Part shown: piece by piece, positions 54,036 through 62,622 of the stretch | How the letters are laid out: every line of letters starts with the position of its first letter | Position numbering within the stretch: position 1 is the stretch's first letter | Assembly: GCF_014197245.1 (NCBI RefSeq) | Contig: NZ_JACIFF010000006.1 | Coordinates: 288,973 to 352,972 of the forward strand | DNA from: Neolewinella aquimaris | GTDB taxonomy: Bacteria > Bacteroidota > Bacteroidia > Chitinophagales > Saprospiraceae | Length of the DNA stretch: 64,000 nt | Reading direction: 5' to 3' | The notes under the pieces: model-generated | Seen by the model: the letters and a program-made list of their open reading frames with translations, nothing else | What the model was told of the DNA's origin: nothing | Databases searched by the model: none | Position numbers and translations under genes: made by a program

Positions 54036-55817
54036 CTAGAAAGCCTCCGGGCGGCGGGCTACGTTCCAGCGGATGCCCAGATTGATCAGGGTCGTTTCCA
54101 AATCGCGAGCGTCCTGGTCGGAATCCTTGTTGCGGGTAAAGTATTCGCCCTCCAGCCAGAGGTTAGGGCGCAGTTCGTAGCCGGCGCGCAACTGTATGAT
54201 GGTGTTGGAGTAATGCACGCCCTGGCCGATCTCGTTGCCGTAAGTAGCATTGCGCAAATCGCTGGATTGATTGGGGTTTTCACCCACCACGATCCCGTCG
54301 CTGCCCTCTCCCTGCTCTATGAGGTAGGCACGGGCGTAGAGGTTCAGGCGGGGAAGCGGCCGGTAATCGAAGCCGATGAGGTTTTCCTCGAAATTTGCTC
54401 CCAGCGGGTGCGCTAACGGCATGGCGAAGTGAGTGTAGCTGCTCGAACCTTCGTGGGAGAAAATATAGGGTCGTGCCACGTTCCGCTCGGCAACGAGGTC
54501 AAGCTGGTCGATGCCGAACGCATCCACGTGGCGGGCACCAATCTGGTAAGCCCACTTATTGGCCCACCAGCCCCGCTTCTCCACAAACAATTCGTTGTAC
54601 TTAAATTCGTCCAGGATGAACTGACCGTACACCTCCGTTCGGAAGGGAAGTTGGTAGGCTGCGGTCAGCCCAATCACCACATTGTCCGGTGAACCTACGC
54701 TCCCCTCGACCGTCCGGTAGAGTATGATGGGATTGATGTAAGCAAGTTCGAATCCATTATCGCGGTTGAGGACCACCGCCTCAAAGAGGCCAACCGAAAG
54801 CCGCTTGCCGATATTGATCGACAGGTGGTGCGCAACGAGAAATTTCTTGGGAAGGAGCGTGTCGCCACCCGGAACATCCTGCGGTCCACTAGTCAATTCC
54901 GCGAACAGGTTGCGGTAGTGTAATTTCCAGATGCGCCAGTTGATCTCCAAAAACGGGTAGTTGTTGCTGAAGTCGCTGAGGAAAAGGCTGCGCTCTCCGT
55001 AGCCGATGAAGTGCTGCCCGTACCCGAGGCGTACCCCGACGTGGCGCGTCACGTCGGCGGACAGGTATCCCGCCCCGTTCAGGTAGTCGTATCCCCGCTT
55101 GATTTTGGCAAAATCGATTTTGAGGTTGTCCTTCACGAGTCCGGCATTGGGCAAGGAACCAATGCGTCGGTAAAAATTCCGGATGTAGTTGGGTGCTCCA
55201 AACTGAGTCTCCAGAATTTCAAAGTGTAGAAACAGCCGGTCGTCGAAACCCGCCCGCAACCGCAATCCGCGGCGGTTGAAAAGGTAGGCCTGCTCATCGT
55301 CGGTCATCTGCCCGTAGCGCGCGTCTACGATCGGGTTGACGCGGAGGTAGAAGTCTTTCTGGTTATACTGGTACAGGAAGGACGGGGTCTGGTAAAAGGT
55401 GCCGAATATGGGTGCCCGCTTGGAGACACGGTACAGCGGCGACTCCTCCGATGCGGTAGCAAAGTCGTCGCCGATCCAGAACGGCGCACGGTCGCCGTCG
55501 TCCGTCTCGGTCAGTGACGGTAAACTGAGCCACTCGTTGTTGTCGTCGAAGAAACCCTGTAGCCGGTACCGGTCTACGGTCGACATCTCGCTGCCGTGCA
55601 GTTCCAGGTAGGTCTTGGCCAGTCTCACGAGATCCCCTCGGCTCGCGGGACGCAAATTCAGGTCGGCCGCGGGAGCGGTAAACCCCTCGAAGCCGTACCG
55701 GAGGTGTAGGCGGCGGATCAGGTCGTAACCTTCCTCGTTGGTGGGCAACGGAGCTCCCTGGGCGGAAAGTAACTGAAGGGCTAAGACGAAGCAGAGAGCG
55801 AGGGTAGGACGCAGCAC
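54036..55817 (-). CDS. Outer-membrane beta-barrel protein, Wzi/RemB-like
   Basis: Exported (signal CFVLALQLLSAQG) 593-residue barrel-type protein. An N-terminal helical part (YDLIRRLHLRYGFEGF and LAKTYLEL) precedes many amphipathic strands with aromatic girdles, for example VRLGYGQHFIGYGERSLFLSDFSNNYPFL and ELAYINPIILYRTVEGS. This resembles the capsule-assembly Wzi family and Bacteroidota RemB gliding protein, but the link is by pattern only. Confidence 0.7.
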   Translation of the reverse strand: MLRPTLALCFVLALQLLSAQGAPLPTNEEGYDLIRRLHLRYGFEGFTAPAADLNLRPASRGDLVRLAKTYLELHGSEMSTVDRYRLQGFFDDNNEWLSLPSLTETDDGDRAPFWIGDDFATASEESPLYRVSKRAPIFGTFYQTPSFLYQYNQKDFYLRVNPIVDARYGQMTDDEQAYLFNRRGLRLRAGFDDRLFLHFEILETQFGAPNYIRNFYRRIGSLPNAGLVKDNLKIDFAKIKRGYDYLNGAGYLSADVTRHVGVRLGYGQHFIGYGERSLFLSDFSNNYPFLEINWRIWKLHYRNLFAELTSGPQDVPGGDTLLPKKFLVAHHLSINIGKRLSVGLFEAVVLNRDNGFELAYINPIILYRTVEGSVGSPDNVVIGLTAAYQLPFRTEVYGQFILDEFKYNELFVEKRGWWANKWAYQIGARHVDAFGIDQLDLVAERNVARPYIFSHEGSSSYTHFAMPLAHPLGANFEENLIGFDYRPLPRLNLYARAYLIEQGEGSDGIVVGENPNQSSDLRNATYGNEIGQGVHYSNTIIQLRAGYELRPNLWLEGEYFTRNKDSDQDARDLETTLINLGIRWNVARRPEAF

Positions 55818-55879
55818 GGACGAAGTTTAGATCGGGTAGGACAGTCCTGCCCCGCTTCAAGTAACGGAAAATGTCGCGT

Positions 55880-56227
55880 TTATGCGTGCAACGTCTTTTG
55901 ACGGGCAGCGAGAATCGATTCCGATTCTTCCCGCTCGGGGTCGGGAACGCAGCAGTCTACCGGACAGACCGCGGCACACTGGGGCTCCTCGTGAAACCCA
56001 ACGCACTCGGTGCACTTATCCGGAACGATGTAGTAAAATTCGTCGCTCACCGGTTCCTGATCTTCGTCGGGGTCGATGGTTTCTCCGGTTTCGATCGTAT
56101 AGGGAGCGCTGATGGTCGTACCGTCGGAGATCGTCCATTCTACGCCACCCTCATAAATTGCGTTGTTCGGGCATTCCGGTTCGCAGGCTCCGCAGTTGAT
56201 GCAGTCGTCGGTTATCATGATGGCCAT
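55880..56227 (-). CDS. 2[4Fe-4S] ferredoxin with long inter-cluster insert
   Basis: 115-residue electron carrier. Cluster 1 is [12 protein letters not shown]. Cluster 2 is [18 protein letters not shown], with eight residues between the second and third Cys, the Azotobacter-type spacing. The acidic insert between clusters (near [15 protein letters not shown]) is longer than in clostridial ferredoxins. Promoter box at 56250-56257. Confidence 0.93.
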   Translation of the reverse strand: MAIMITDDCINCGACEPECPNNAIYEGGVEWTISDGTTISAPYTIETGETIDPDEDQEPVSDEFYYIVPDKCTECVGFHEEPQCAAVCPVDCCVPDPEREESESILAARQKTLHA

Positions 56228-56249
56228 GGGGTGATCTTTTTAGGGGGGG

Positions 56250-56257
56250 CAAAAGTA
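56250..56257 (-). promoter_or_regulatory. -7 promoter box for the ferredoxin
   Basis: Minus strand TACTTTTG, exact TAnnTTTG, 22 bases before the ATG at 56227. Confidence 0.6.
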
Positions 56258-56448
56258 CAATGCTGGTCACACAACGCCCCGGGAATGTGACTCTATTCAA
56301 GTGGTAACGTCAACAAAGGGGCATCAGATTTGCATTAAACGTAAAAAAACATAACATTGAACGCCGGCCGGACGTATTATGGCCCGAGGATTAGCGGGGA
56401 AGAAGCCGCCGGCTTTAACCTGACTACCGTACAGATTGAGTTTAAGAC

Positions 56449-56988
56449 ATGGAAAGATACAGCGACGAAGAACTCGAAGAGTTCAAAGTAATCATCAAGG
56501 ATACCTACCAACAGGCCAAGAAGGAGCTCCAAATGCTCCGTGATCAGGTCAGTGAGTTTTCGGAGAACATCACCGAAGGGTTTGGTGCCGACTATACTCA
56601 GGACAGCAGTTCCGTGAGCCAGCTCGAATTGCTAAACGAACAGGTACTGCGAAAACGCGACCAGGTGCAGGACCTGCAGAATGCCATGCTGCGGATCAAG
56701 AACAAGGTGTACGGCGTTTGCTCCGTTACCGGTAAGCTCATCGATCGGAAGCGACTGGAAGCCGTACCCACTACCACCAAAAGTCTGGAAGGAATGCGTC
56801 TCCAGGCCAGCGGCGCAATGGACGTAACCGCTCAGGACCTGGCCCGTATGGCCAGTGAACGGAGGGAAGGACCGAATAAGGTAATTTCCAAGATCAAGAA
56901 ACCACCCCCGCCGAAGGCAAAGCCGGTTACCAAAAAGCGCAGCCGCCGCCGCAAGGCGCAGGAGGAGGACGAAGACGACTTAATCTGA
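56449..56988 (+). CDS. DksA/TraR-like protein with degenerate zinc finger
   Basis: 179 residues. A coiled coil (residues about 5-85) leads to YGVCSVTGKLIDRKRLEAVPTT, the DksA-type finger position, but only one of four zinc cysteines remains. Homologues in this phylum share that degenerate form, so a structural role or RNA-polymerase secondary-channel binding without zinc is likely. The C-terminus is a Lys/Pro-rich basic tail ending in acidic residues. The gamma-CA gene starts 4 bases later. Confidence 0.8.
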   Translation: MERYSDEELEEFKVIIKDTYQQAKKELQMLRDQVSEFSENITEGFGADYTQDSSSVSQLELLNEQVLRKRDQVQDLQNAMLRIKNKVYGVCSVTGKLIDRKRLEAVPTTTKSLEGMRLQASGAMDVTAQDLARMASERREGPNKVISKIKKPPPPKAKPVTKKRSRRRKAQEEDEDDLI

Positions 56989-56992
56989 TTTC

Positions 56993-57508
56993 ATGGCCCT
57001 TATCATACCCGTGCGGGGTCACACGCCACAGATCGGACAAGACTGCTATCTCGCCGAGAACGCGACGATCGTGGGCGAAGTCGTCATGGGCGACCAGTGC
57101 AGCATTTGGTTCACGGCCGTCGTCCGCGGCGACGTAAACCGCATCGAAATGGGCGACCGCGTCAACATTCAGGACGGTGCCTGCATCCACTGCACCTACC
57201 AACGCGCCGCTACCAAGATCGGTAACGATGTCAGTATCGGCCACCGCGCCATCGTCCATGGGTGTACGGTTCACGATAGCGTACTCATCGGTATGGGTGC
57301 GATCGTCATGGACGATGCGGTCATCGAGAGCAACGTCGTCATCGGTGCCGGAGCGGTGATCCCTTCCGGCATGCGCTGTGAGAGCAACTCCGTATACGCC
57401 GGCGTCCCCGCTCAAAAAATAAAGCCGCTGCCACCCGGGCAGCGCAAGGACACCATCGAAAGGATCGCCGCCGCCTACCTGACTTACTCGGGTTGGTTCA
57501 AGGATTGA
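56993..57508 (+). CDS. Gamma carbonic anhydrase-like hexapeptide-repeat protein
   Basis: Left-handed beta-helix trimer of the gamma-CA/YrdA group, 171 residues. The zinc ligands are in DGACIHCTYQ, and GHRAIVHGCTV carries the other two histidines. Repeats such as VVIGAGAVIPSGMRC close the helix. CO2 hydration activity is possible but not certain for this subgroup. Coupled to the DksA-like gene. Confidence 0.9.
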   Translation: MALIIPVRGHTPQIGQDCYLAENATIVGEVVMGDQCSIWFTAVVRGDVNRIEMGDRVNIQDGACIHCTYQRAATKIGNDVSIGHRAIVHGCTVHDSVLIGMGAIVMDDAVIESNVVIGAGAVIPSGMRCESNSVYAGVPAQKIKPLPPGQRKDTIERIAAAYLTYSGWFKD

Positions 57509-58145
57509 TCTCCACGGCGGCTACCAGCACAAAACTCGGATATTTTCGAAACTCCAGCTGAAAATGCATGGTAACCTCTTCGGTACGTAAATACGCATCG
57601 GTGCCCGTTGTCATTTGATTGTAGTCAGCCAGGTTGACGTGCAGGTGCTTTCGAAAATCCAGTTGTCGTTTGCCGAAGGCCTTATACATTGCTTCCTTAG
57701 CGGCCCAAATAAGGTGGAGCTGAGTGAGTTCGTGCTCCTGGTATAGGTAGAAACCCTCTTCGACATTGACAAACTTCCGTGCCAGTCTGCGAATCTGTGG
57801 CACAATACGTTGTACGTCCACTCCACACGGACGGGGATGGGCGATTGCCGCGGAGTATCCTACGGTATGACTGATGGAAACAAAAAATAGGGAATCGTGC
57901 AGGTGGGGTTTACCGTCGGTATCCTTGATCAACTCTCCACGGTCCTGCCGGCCGCTCATGTGGTGAAGCAGCAGGCGTGCGGCCAGAAACTCCCGGCGGC
58001 GCTCTTCTCCCTTAATGCACTCGAGTTGCTCGATCTCCCGGTGAAACAGGGATACATGATCGCGCAGTTGCGCTTCTGATTCGTCTATACGCCAGAGGCC
58101 CCATTCACCCGGGGGCAGAATGGAATCGTGAAAAAGTAGGGGCAA
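57498..58145 (-). CDS. 4'-phosphopantetheinyl transferase superfamily protein
   Basis: Transfers the phosphopantetheine arm of CoA to carrier proteins (Sfp type), 215 residues. The catalytic motif is CGVDVQRIVPQIRRLARKF and the second block is IWAAKEAMYKAFGKRQLDF, with the KEA residues. Substrate carrier protein unknown; no polyketide or peptide synthetase is in the window. A 53-residue membrane ORF lies 12 bases upstream on the same strand. Confidence 0.9.
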   Translation of the reverse strand: MPLLFHDSILPPGEWGLWRIDESEAQLRDHVSLFHREIEQLECIKGEERRREFLAARLLLHHMSGRQDRGELIKDTDGKPHLHDSLFFVSISHTVGYSAAIAHPRPCGVDVQRIVPQIRRLARKFVNVEEGFYLYQEHELTQLHLIWAAKEAMYKAFGKRQLDFRKHLHVNLADYNQMTTGTDAYLRTEEVTMHFQLEFRKYPSFVLVAAVEINP

Positions 58146-58157
58146 TGTTGGATAATT

Positions 58158-58319
58158 CTAAAGCCGAACCGCATTGACTCGGGTGTCTATATAGTAACAA
58201 ACACAAGCTACTACAATACAAACTACTGCAATAGCGGCGGCCAACTGAATGGTAGCGGTGAACTGGGGGATCAAAAAACCCACCGCCCAACAAAGGAGAA
58301 CGAGAAATATATATTTCAT
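58158..58319 (-). CDS. Small two-helix membrane protein, 53 residues
   Basis: A small ORF beginning MKYIFLVLLCWAVGFLIPQ with a second hydrophobic helix (IQLAAAIAVVCIVVACVCYY) and ending YIDTRVNAVRL. The two helices and ATG start support a real gene. It is 12 bases before the phosphopantetheinyl transferase gene on the same strand, so the two may be cotranscribed. No family recognised. Confidence 0.5.
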   Translation of the reverse strand: MKYIFLVLLCWAVGFLIPQFTATIQLAAAIAVVCIVVACVCYYIDTRVNAVRL

Positions 58320-58396
58320 TTGGTGGTGTGACGACAGACGTCAAATGCTGGTACGCCGATAAAACCCTGAGCTCTAACAACTTGTTCGCGTCCGTA

Positions 58397-59290
58397 ATGC
58401 TAGTACGCTCAAATCAACGGTCCGGGCACCGTGCCGCTATCTATGACCTGAAACCCGACCGCCACGGCTTCTATTCCGCCGCTGCTGACGGATTTTTGGT
58501 ACACTGGCACCGTGAGGATGTAGATTTTGGCCGGGTAGTCGCCACCGTAGAAGGGGGCAAATTTCTTTCGCTTACGACGACCTCCGAAGGGTTGGTGGCC
58601 GGCAGCCTCGATGGGGGAGTCCACTGGCTTTATCCGGATGTCACCGAAAAAAACCGCCACGTCGCCCATCATCGTCACGGCACGTTTTGCCTGCTTACCG
58701 TGGGAGAGGAGGTTTACAGCGCCGGTGGCGACGGTGTCCTTACCCGGTGGTCGGTACCGCAGGCCCGCAGCCTCGAATCCCTGCCCCTGTCGCCAAATTC
58801 ACTGCGCCGACTGGCCTACGATGCTGCCCACGACCGCCTGGCCGTAGGGTCAAGCGATGGCAAAATTTATTTAGTTGACCGGGCTGGCTTTTGCCTCATT
58901 GACTCGGCACCCGCGCACCCGCCCTCGGTATTTGCCCTTGCGTTCAGTCCCGACGGGAAGCACCTGTTTGCCGGTGGCCGCGACGCCGGACTCTCCCGCT
59001 GGGATGTATCCGATGGCACCCTGAAACTTCAACAAAAAATCACGGCTCACCTCATGACGGTAAACGCTATCGCCGTACACCCCACAGGCGAATACCTCGC
59101 TACCGCAAGCCGCGACAAGACCGTCAAACTGTGGCGTACCACTGATCTGCAGCTCCTCAAAGTCATCGAAGTAGTGCGCGACCGGGGACACGTAAACTCC
59201 GTCAACACCCTCTGCTGGCTCGACGAGCAAACCCTGATCACGGCCGGCGACGATCGGAGGATTTTGGAATGGGAGTTGGTAGTACGGTAG
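58397..59290 (+). CDS. WD40-repeat protein
   Basis: About 297 residues of WD40-like beta-propeller. Repeats end in WD-like pairs: FYSAAADGFLVHWHRED, VYSAGGDGVLTRWSVP, LFAGGRDAGLSRWDV, LATASRDKTVKLWRT and LITAGDDRRILEWEL. ATG 58397 is preferred over an in-frame GTG at 58328, which would prepend an untypical stretch. It likely scaffolds protein partners. Its stop codon lies in the first unit of the octamer array. Confidence 0.85.
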   Translation: MLVRSNQRSGHRAAIYDLKPDRHGFYSAAADGFLVHWHREDVDFGRVVATVEGGKFLSLTTTSEGLVAGSLDGGVHWLYPDVTEKNRHVAHHRHGTFCLLTVGEEVYSAGGDGVLTRWSVPQARSLESLPLSPNSLRRLAYDAAHDRLAVGSSDGKIYLVDRAGFCLIDSAPAHPPSVFALAFSPDGKHLFAGGRDAGLSRWDVSDGTLKLQQKITAHLMTVNAIAVHPTGEYLATASRDKTVKLWRTTDLQLLKVIEVVRDRGHVNSVNTLCWLDEQTLITAGDDRRILEWELVVR

Positions 59291-59445
59291 TTTGTTAGTA
59301 CGGTAGTACGGTAGTACGGTAGTACCCCGCCTACCGTACTACCGTACTACCGTACTATTGTACTACCGTACTATTGTACTACCGTACTATTGTACTACCG
59401 TACTATTGTACTACCGTACTATTGTACTACCGTACTACTATACTC
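59280..59445. repeat. Palindromic octamer array
   Basis: Left arm: TAGTACGG units from 59280 (one variant TAGTTTGT). Right arm: 13 octamers from 59334 to 59437, first three CCGTACTA, then CCGTACTA and TTGTACTA alternating in a 16-bp order. The arms are reverse complements around CCCCGCC and can form a stem of about 40 bp. It lies between convergent genes and holds the stop codons of both. Confidence 0.95.
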
Positions 59446-62325
59446 AGACACCGGGGGGCAAGTACAAACAAAATTCCGATCCCCATACCCATCATCGACG
59501 CGAGCGACGCTGGGCCAGAATTTGAAGCCTTGACGGAGGTAGGGAAGGGGGTAAGCGGCTTCGCTGCGGGAGTAGGGGTGGTGCCACTCGTCGCCGGTCA
59601 CTTCGGCAATGGTGTGGGGGGCGTTCTGGAGAACGTTGTCGGTTGCGTCTACCTCACCGCGGGCGATGGCGTCGGCTTCCCGGCGGATGGCAAGGAGGGC
59701 GTCACAGAAGCGGTCGAGCTCGTCTTTGCTTTCGCTTTCGGTGGGTTCGATCATGACGGTGCCGGCCACGGGCCACGAGAGGGTGGGGGCGTGGAAGCCG
59801 TAGTCGATGAGGCGTTTGGCGAGGTCACCGGCGCTCATCACTGACTTGAAGGGACGCAGATCGATGATCAGTTCGTGGGCCGCACGTCCGCCCTCGCCGG
59901 TGAAGAGTACATCGTAGCTATCCTGAATGCGGGCCTTGATGTAATTGGCGTTGAGGATCGCGAATTCACTCGCTTCGCGCAGGCCGCGGGAGCCGAGCAT
60001 TTTGATGTAGGCGTAGCTGATGAGCAGGATGCTGGCGCTGCCCCAGGGAGCGGAGGCTACCGCGCTGGTTCCCTTCAGGCCGCCGGTGTCCTGAAGTGGG
60101 TGGCCGGGCAGGAAGGGGGCAAGCTTTTCATTGCAACAAATGGGACCCATGCCGGGACCGCCGCCGCCGTGGGGAATGGCGAAAGTCTTGTGCAAATTGA
60201 GGTGGCAGACATCGGCTCCGATGCGACCCGGGCTGGTGAGGCCGACCTGGGCGTTCATATTGGCACCATCCATATAGACAAGGCCGCCGTGGGCGTGAAC
60301 CAGTTCGCACATTTCCACAACGCCGGTTTCGAACACCCCGTAGGTGCTTGGGTAGGTGATCATCAGGGCGGCGAGCTTGTCGCTGTGGGCTTCGGCTTTT
60401 TCGCGCAAGTCATCGATGTCGACATTGCCGGCCGCATCGCTCTTCACCACGACGACCTGCATCCCGGCCATTACCGCGCTGGCAGGATTGGTACCGTGGG
60501 CGGATTCTGGGATAATGGCCACATTCCGGTGGCTTTCGTTGCGGTTCTGGTGGTAGGCGCGGATGACCATTAGTCCCGCATACTCCCCGCTCGCGCCGCT
60601 GTTGGGCTGTAGGCTACAGGCCGTGAAGCCGGTAATTTCGGCCAGGTCGTGCTCCAGTTCCTGGAACAGTTCCTTATACCCCTGTGCCTGCTCGATGGGT
60701 GCGAAGGGGTGGATGTCCGCAAATTCGGGCCAGCTGACGGGGATCAGTTCCGTGGCCGCGTTCAGTTTCATCGTGCAGGATCCGAGCGGAATCATGCTAT
60801 GGGTGAGGCTGAGGTCCTTGTTCTCGAGCCGCTTCAGGTACCGCATCATTTCCGTTTCGGTGCGGTAATCGTGGAAATTGGGGTGGGTCAGGAAGTCACT
60901 TGTGCGGCGGAGCGCGGGTGCAAGGTTGGTCTCAATTCCAGCAATGCCACCCGACGGGGTGAGCTCAGCCCCTACGTACCCGAGATCTACTTTAAAGATG
61001 CGGCAGACGGCCTGGAGGTCGGTGGTGGCAACCGTTTCGTCGAAGCTGATTCGGATACCACCCTCTGCTGGGTAGAAAAAGTTGTAGCCCTCCGTTTCGG
61101 CCGACCGGCGGATACCCGCAATCTTTTCGGGGGAAGCCTCGACGTGGATCGTGTCGAAGAACTGTTCCCCGGCCAGCGTGAATCCGGCAGTGCGTAGGGC
61201 GTCGGCTAGGATTATCGTGAAGTGGTGGGTGCGTAGGGCGATTGCTTTGAGTCCTTCCGCTCCGTGGTAACAGGCGTACATCGCGGCCATATTGGCGAGC
61301 AGGGCCTGGGCGGTGCAAATGTTGGAGGTCGCCTTTTCGCGCCGGATGTGTTGTTCGCGGGTCTGAAGGGCCATGCGTAGGGCCTGGTTGCCGTGACGAT
61401 CCTGGCTTACTCCGATGATGCGGCCGGGAATGAGGCGCTTGAAGGTGTCGAGGGTTGCAAAGTAGGCAGCGTGGGGCCCACCGAAGCCCATCGGCACACC
61501 GAAGCGTTGGCTGTTGCCGACTACGGCATCCGCACCCCACTCGCCGGGGGGTACCAGTAAGGTGAGGGCGAGTAGATCGGCGGCGACGGTGACGGTGATG
61601 CTTGCCGCTTTGGCGCGCTCTGTGATGTCCCGGTAGTCTTCTACCATTCCGTTTGCGCCGGGGTACTGAAGCAGGATGCCGAAGACGCGGGCTTCGTCGA
61701 GTTCGAAGTCGGCTACCGAACCTACCCTGATCTCGATATCGAGGGGTTCGGCACGGGTGCGTAGTACGGCGAGCGTTTGGGGGAGCACAAGGTCCGATAC
61801 CAGGAATACATTGGCCGGATCGGATTTGACGCGTTTGTTCTTGTGACCGTAGAACATCGTCATGGCTTCGGCCGCGGCGGTGCCCTCGTCGAGTAGACTG
61901 GCGTTAGCGACCGGCATGGCGGTCAGGTCGCTCACCATCGTCTGGAAGTTGAGCAAGCTTTCCAGTCTGCCCTGTGCGATCTCGGCCTGGTAGGGGGTGT
62001 ACTGGGTGTACCAACCGGGGTTGCAAAACAGGTTGCGCAGGATCACGCTGGGGGTGATCGTGCCATGATATCCCATACCTACGAAGCTCCGGAAAACTTT
62101 ATTCCGGCTCGCCAGACCCTTTAGGTGTTGCAGATAATAGTACTCGCTGACTGCGGAATCCACTTGCAGCGGCTCGCGGAGTCGGATGTTTTCCGGTACC
62201 GTTTGGTCAATAAGTTCGGAGAGAGTTTCAACGCCGATCGTGGCGAGCATCTCGGTGGTTTCTTCGGCTGAGGGGCCGATATGACGGTGGCGGAACTGGT
62301 CGTGGCGGGGGGTAAGGGCGCGCAT
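59419..62325 (-). CDS. gcvP: Glycine dehydrogenase (decarboxylating), P protein of the glycine cleavage system
   Basis: PLP enzyme of the glycine cleavage complex, 968 residues, the fused (single-chain) form. The N-terminal half begins RHIGPSAEETTEML; the PLP lysine is in HLNLHKTFAIPHGGGGPG in the C-terminal half, and the end region has FVCTCPPVSEY. The last five residues (STVVQ) are encoded by the octamer array, so the natural end was probably moved. gcvT and gcvH are not adjacent. Confidence 0.96.
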   Translation of the reverse strand: MRALTPRHDQFRHRHIGPSAEETTEMLATIGVETLSELIDQTVPENIRLREPLQVDSAVSEYYYLQHLKGLASRNKVFRSFVGMGYHGTITPSVILRNLFCNPGWYTQYTPYQAEIAQGRLESLLNFQTMVSDLTAMPVANASLLDEGTAAAEAMTMFYGHKNKRVKSDPANVFLVSDLVLPQTLAVLRTRAEPLDIEIRVGSVADFELDEARVFGILLQYPGANGMVEDYRDITERAKAASITVTVAADLLALTLLVPPGEWGADAVVGNSQRFGVPMGFGGPHAAYFATLDTFKRLIPGRIIGVSQDRHGNQALRMALQTREQHIRREKATSNICTAQALLANMAAMYACYHGAEGLKAIALRTHHFTIILADALRTAGFTLAGEQFFDTIHVEASPEKIAGIRRSAETEGYNFFYPAEGGIRISFDETVATTDLQAVCRIFKVDLGYVGAELTPSGGIAGIETNLAPALRRTSDFLTHPNFHDYRTETEMMRYLKRLENKDLSLTHSMIPLGSCTMKLNAATELIPVSWPEFADIHPFAPIEQAQGYKELFQELEHDLAEITGFTACSLQPNSGASGEYAGLMVIRAYHQNRNESHRNVAIIPESAHGTNPASAVMAGMQVVVVKSDAAGNVDIDDLREKAEAHSDKLAALMITYPSTYGVFETGVVEMCELVHAHGGLVYMDGANMNAQVGLTSPGRIGADVCHLNLHKTFAIPHGGGGPGMGPICCNEKLAPFLPGHPLQDTGGLKGTSAVASAPWGSASILLISYAYIKMLGSRGLREASEFAILNANYIKARIQDSYDVLFTGEGGRAAHELIIDLRPFKSVMSAGDLAKRLIDYGFHAPTLSWPVAGTVMIEPTESESKDELDRFCDALLAIRREADAIARGEVDATDNVLQNAPHTIAEVTGDEWHHPYSRSEAAYPLPYLRQGFKFWPSVARVDDGYGDRNFVCTCPPVSEYSSTVVQ

Positions 62326-62622
62326 GCGGGGGCGTTGGTTTAAGGGGGCTGCAAAGATAACAATTGGGCCCGAGGCAAGTGACCTGGTTCTCTGGCTAAC
62401 TTTTTGCGGTTAGCACCATGCTGAATTTCCGCGAAGGATTATATTGGGTTCTGTTTAATATGAATGCCAGATGCGTCGCGCCGACACATGGGGGGCGAAG
62501 CCGTTAGGGTAACAGGTGCTTATTTTAGTCGTTTATAAACGCATACAAACAAATATACTCGGATTTACTCGGTTAAAGATCGCTCCGTGGTGTTTCGCAC
62601 TACAATCTTTCACCCAAAATGA
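62326..62622. other. Gap between gcvP and the recombinase
   Basis: 297 bases with no gene. It contains the gcvP promoter box, the palindrome CGTTTATAAACG at 62530-62541 and a direct repeat TACTCGG at 62556 and 62566 with 10-bp spacing, just upstream of the recombinase. These could be recombinase or regulator binding sites. Confidence 0.4.
62352..62359 (-). promoter_or_regulatory. -7 promoter box for gcvP
   Basis: Minus strand TATCTTTG, exact TAnnTTTG, 26 bases before the ATG at 62325. Confidence 0.65.

Noticed and set aside
59374..59844. Repeat-encoded Tyr/Thr-rich open frame
   Set aside because: It translates the octamer array and the antisense of gcvP.
62326..62360. Glycine riboswitch upstream of gcvP
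   Set aside because: The promoter box lies about 26 bases from the start codon, leaving no room for an aptamer.
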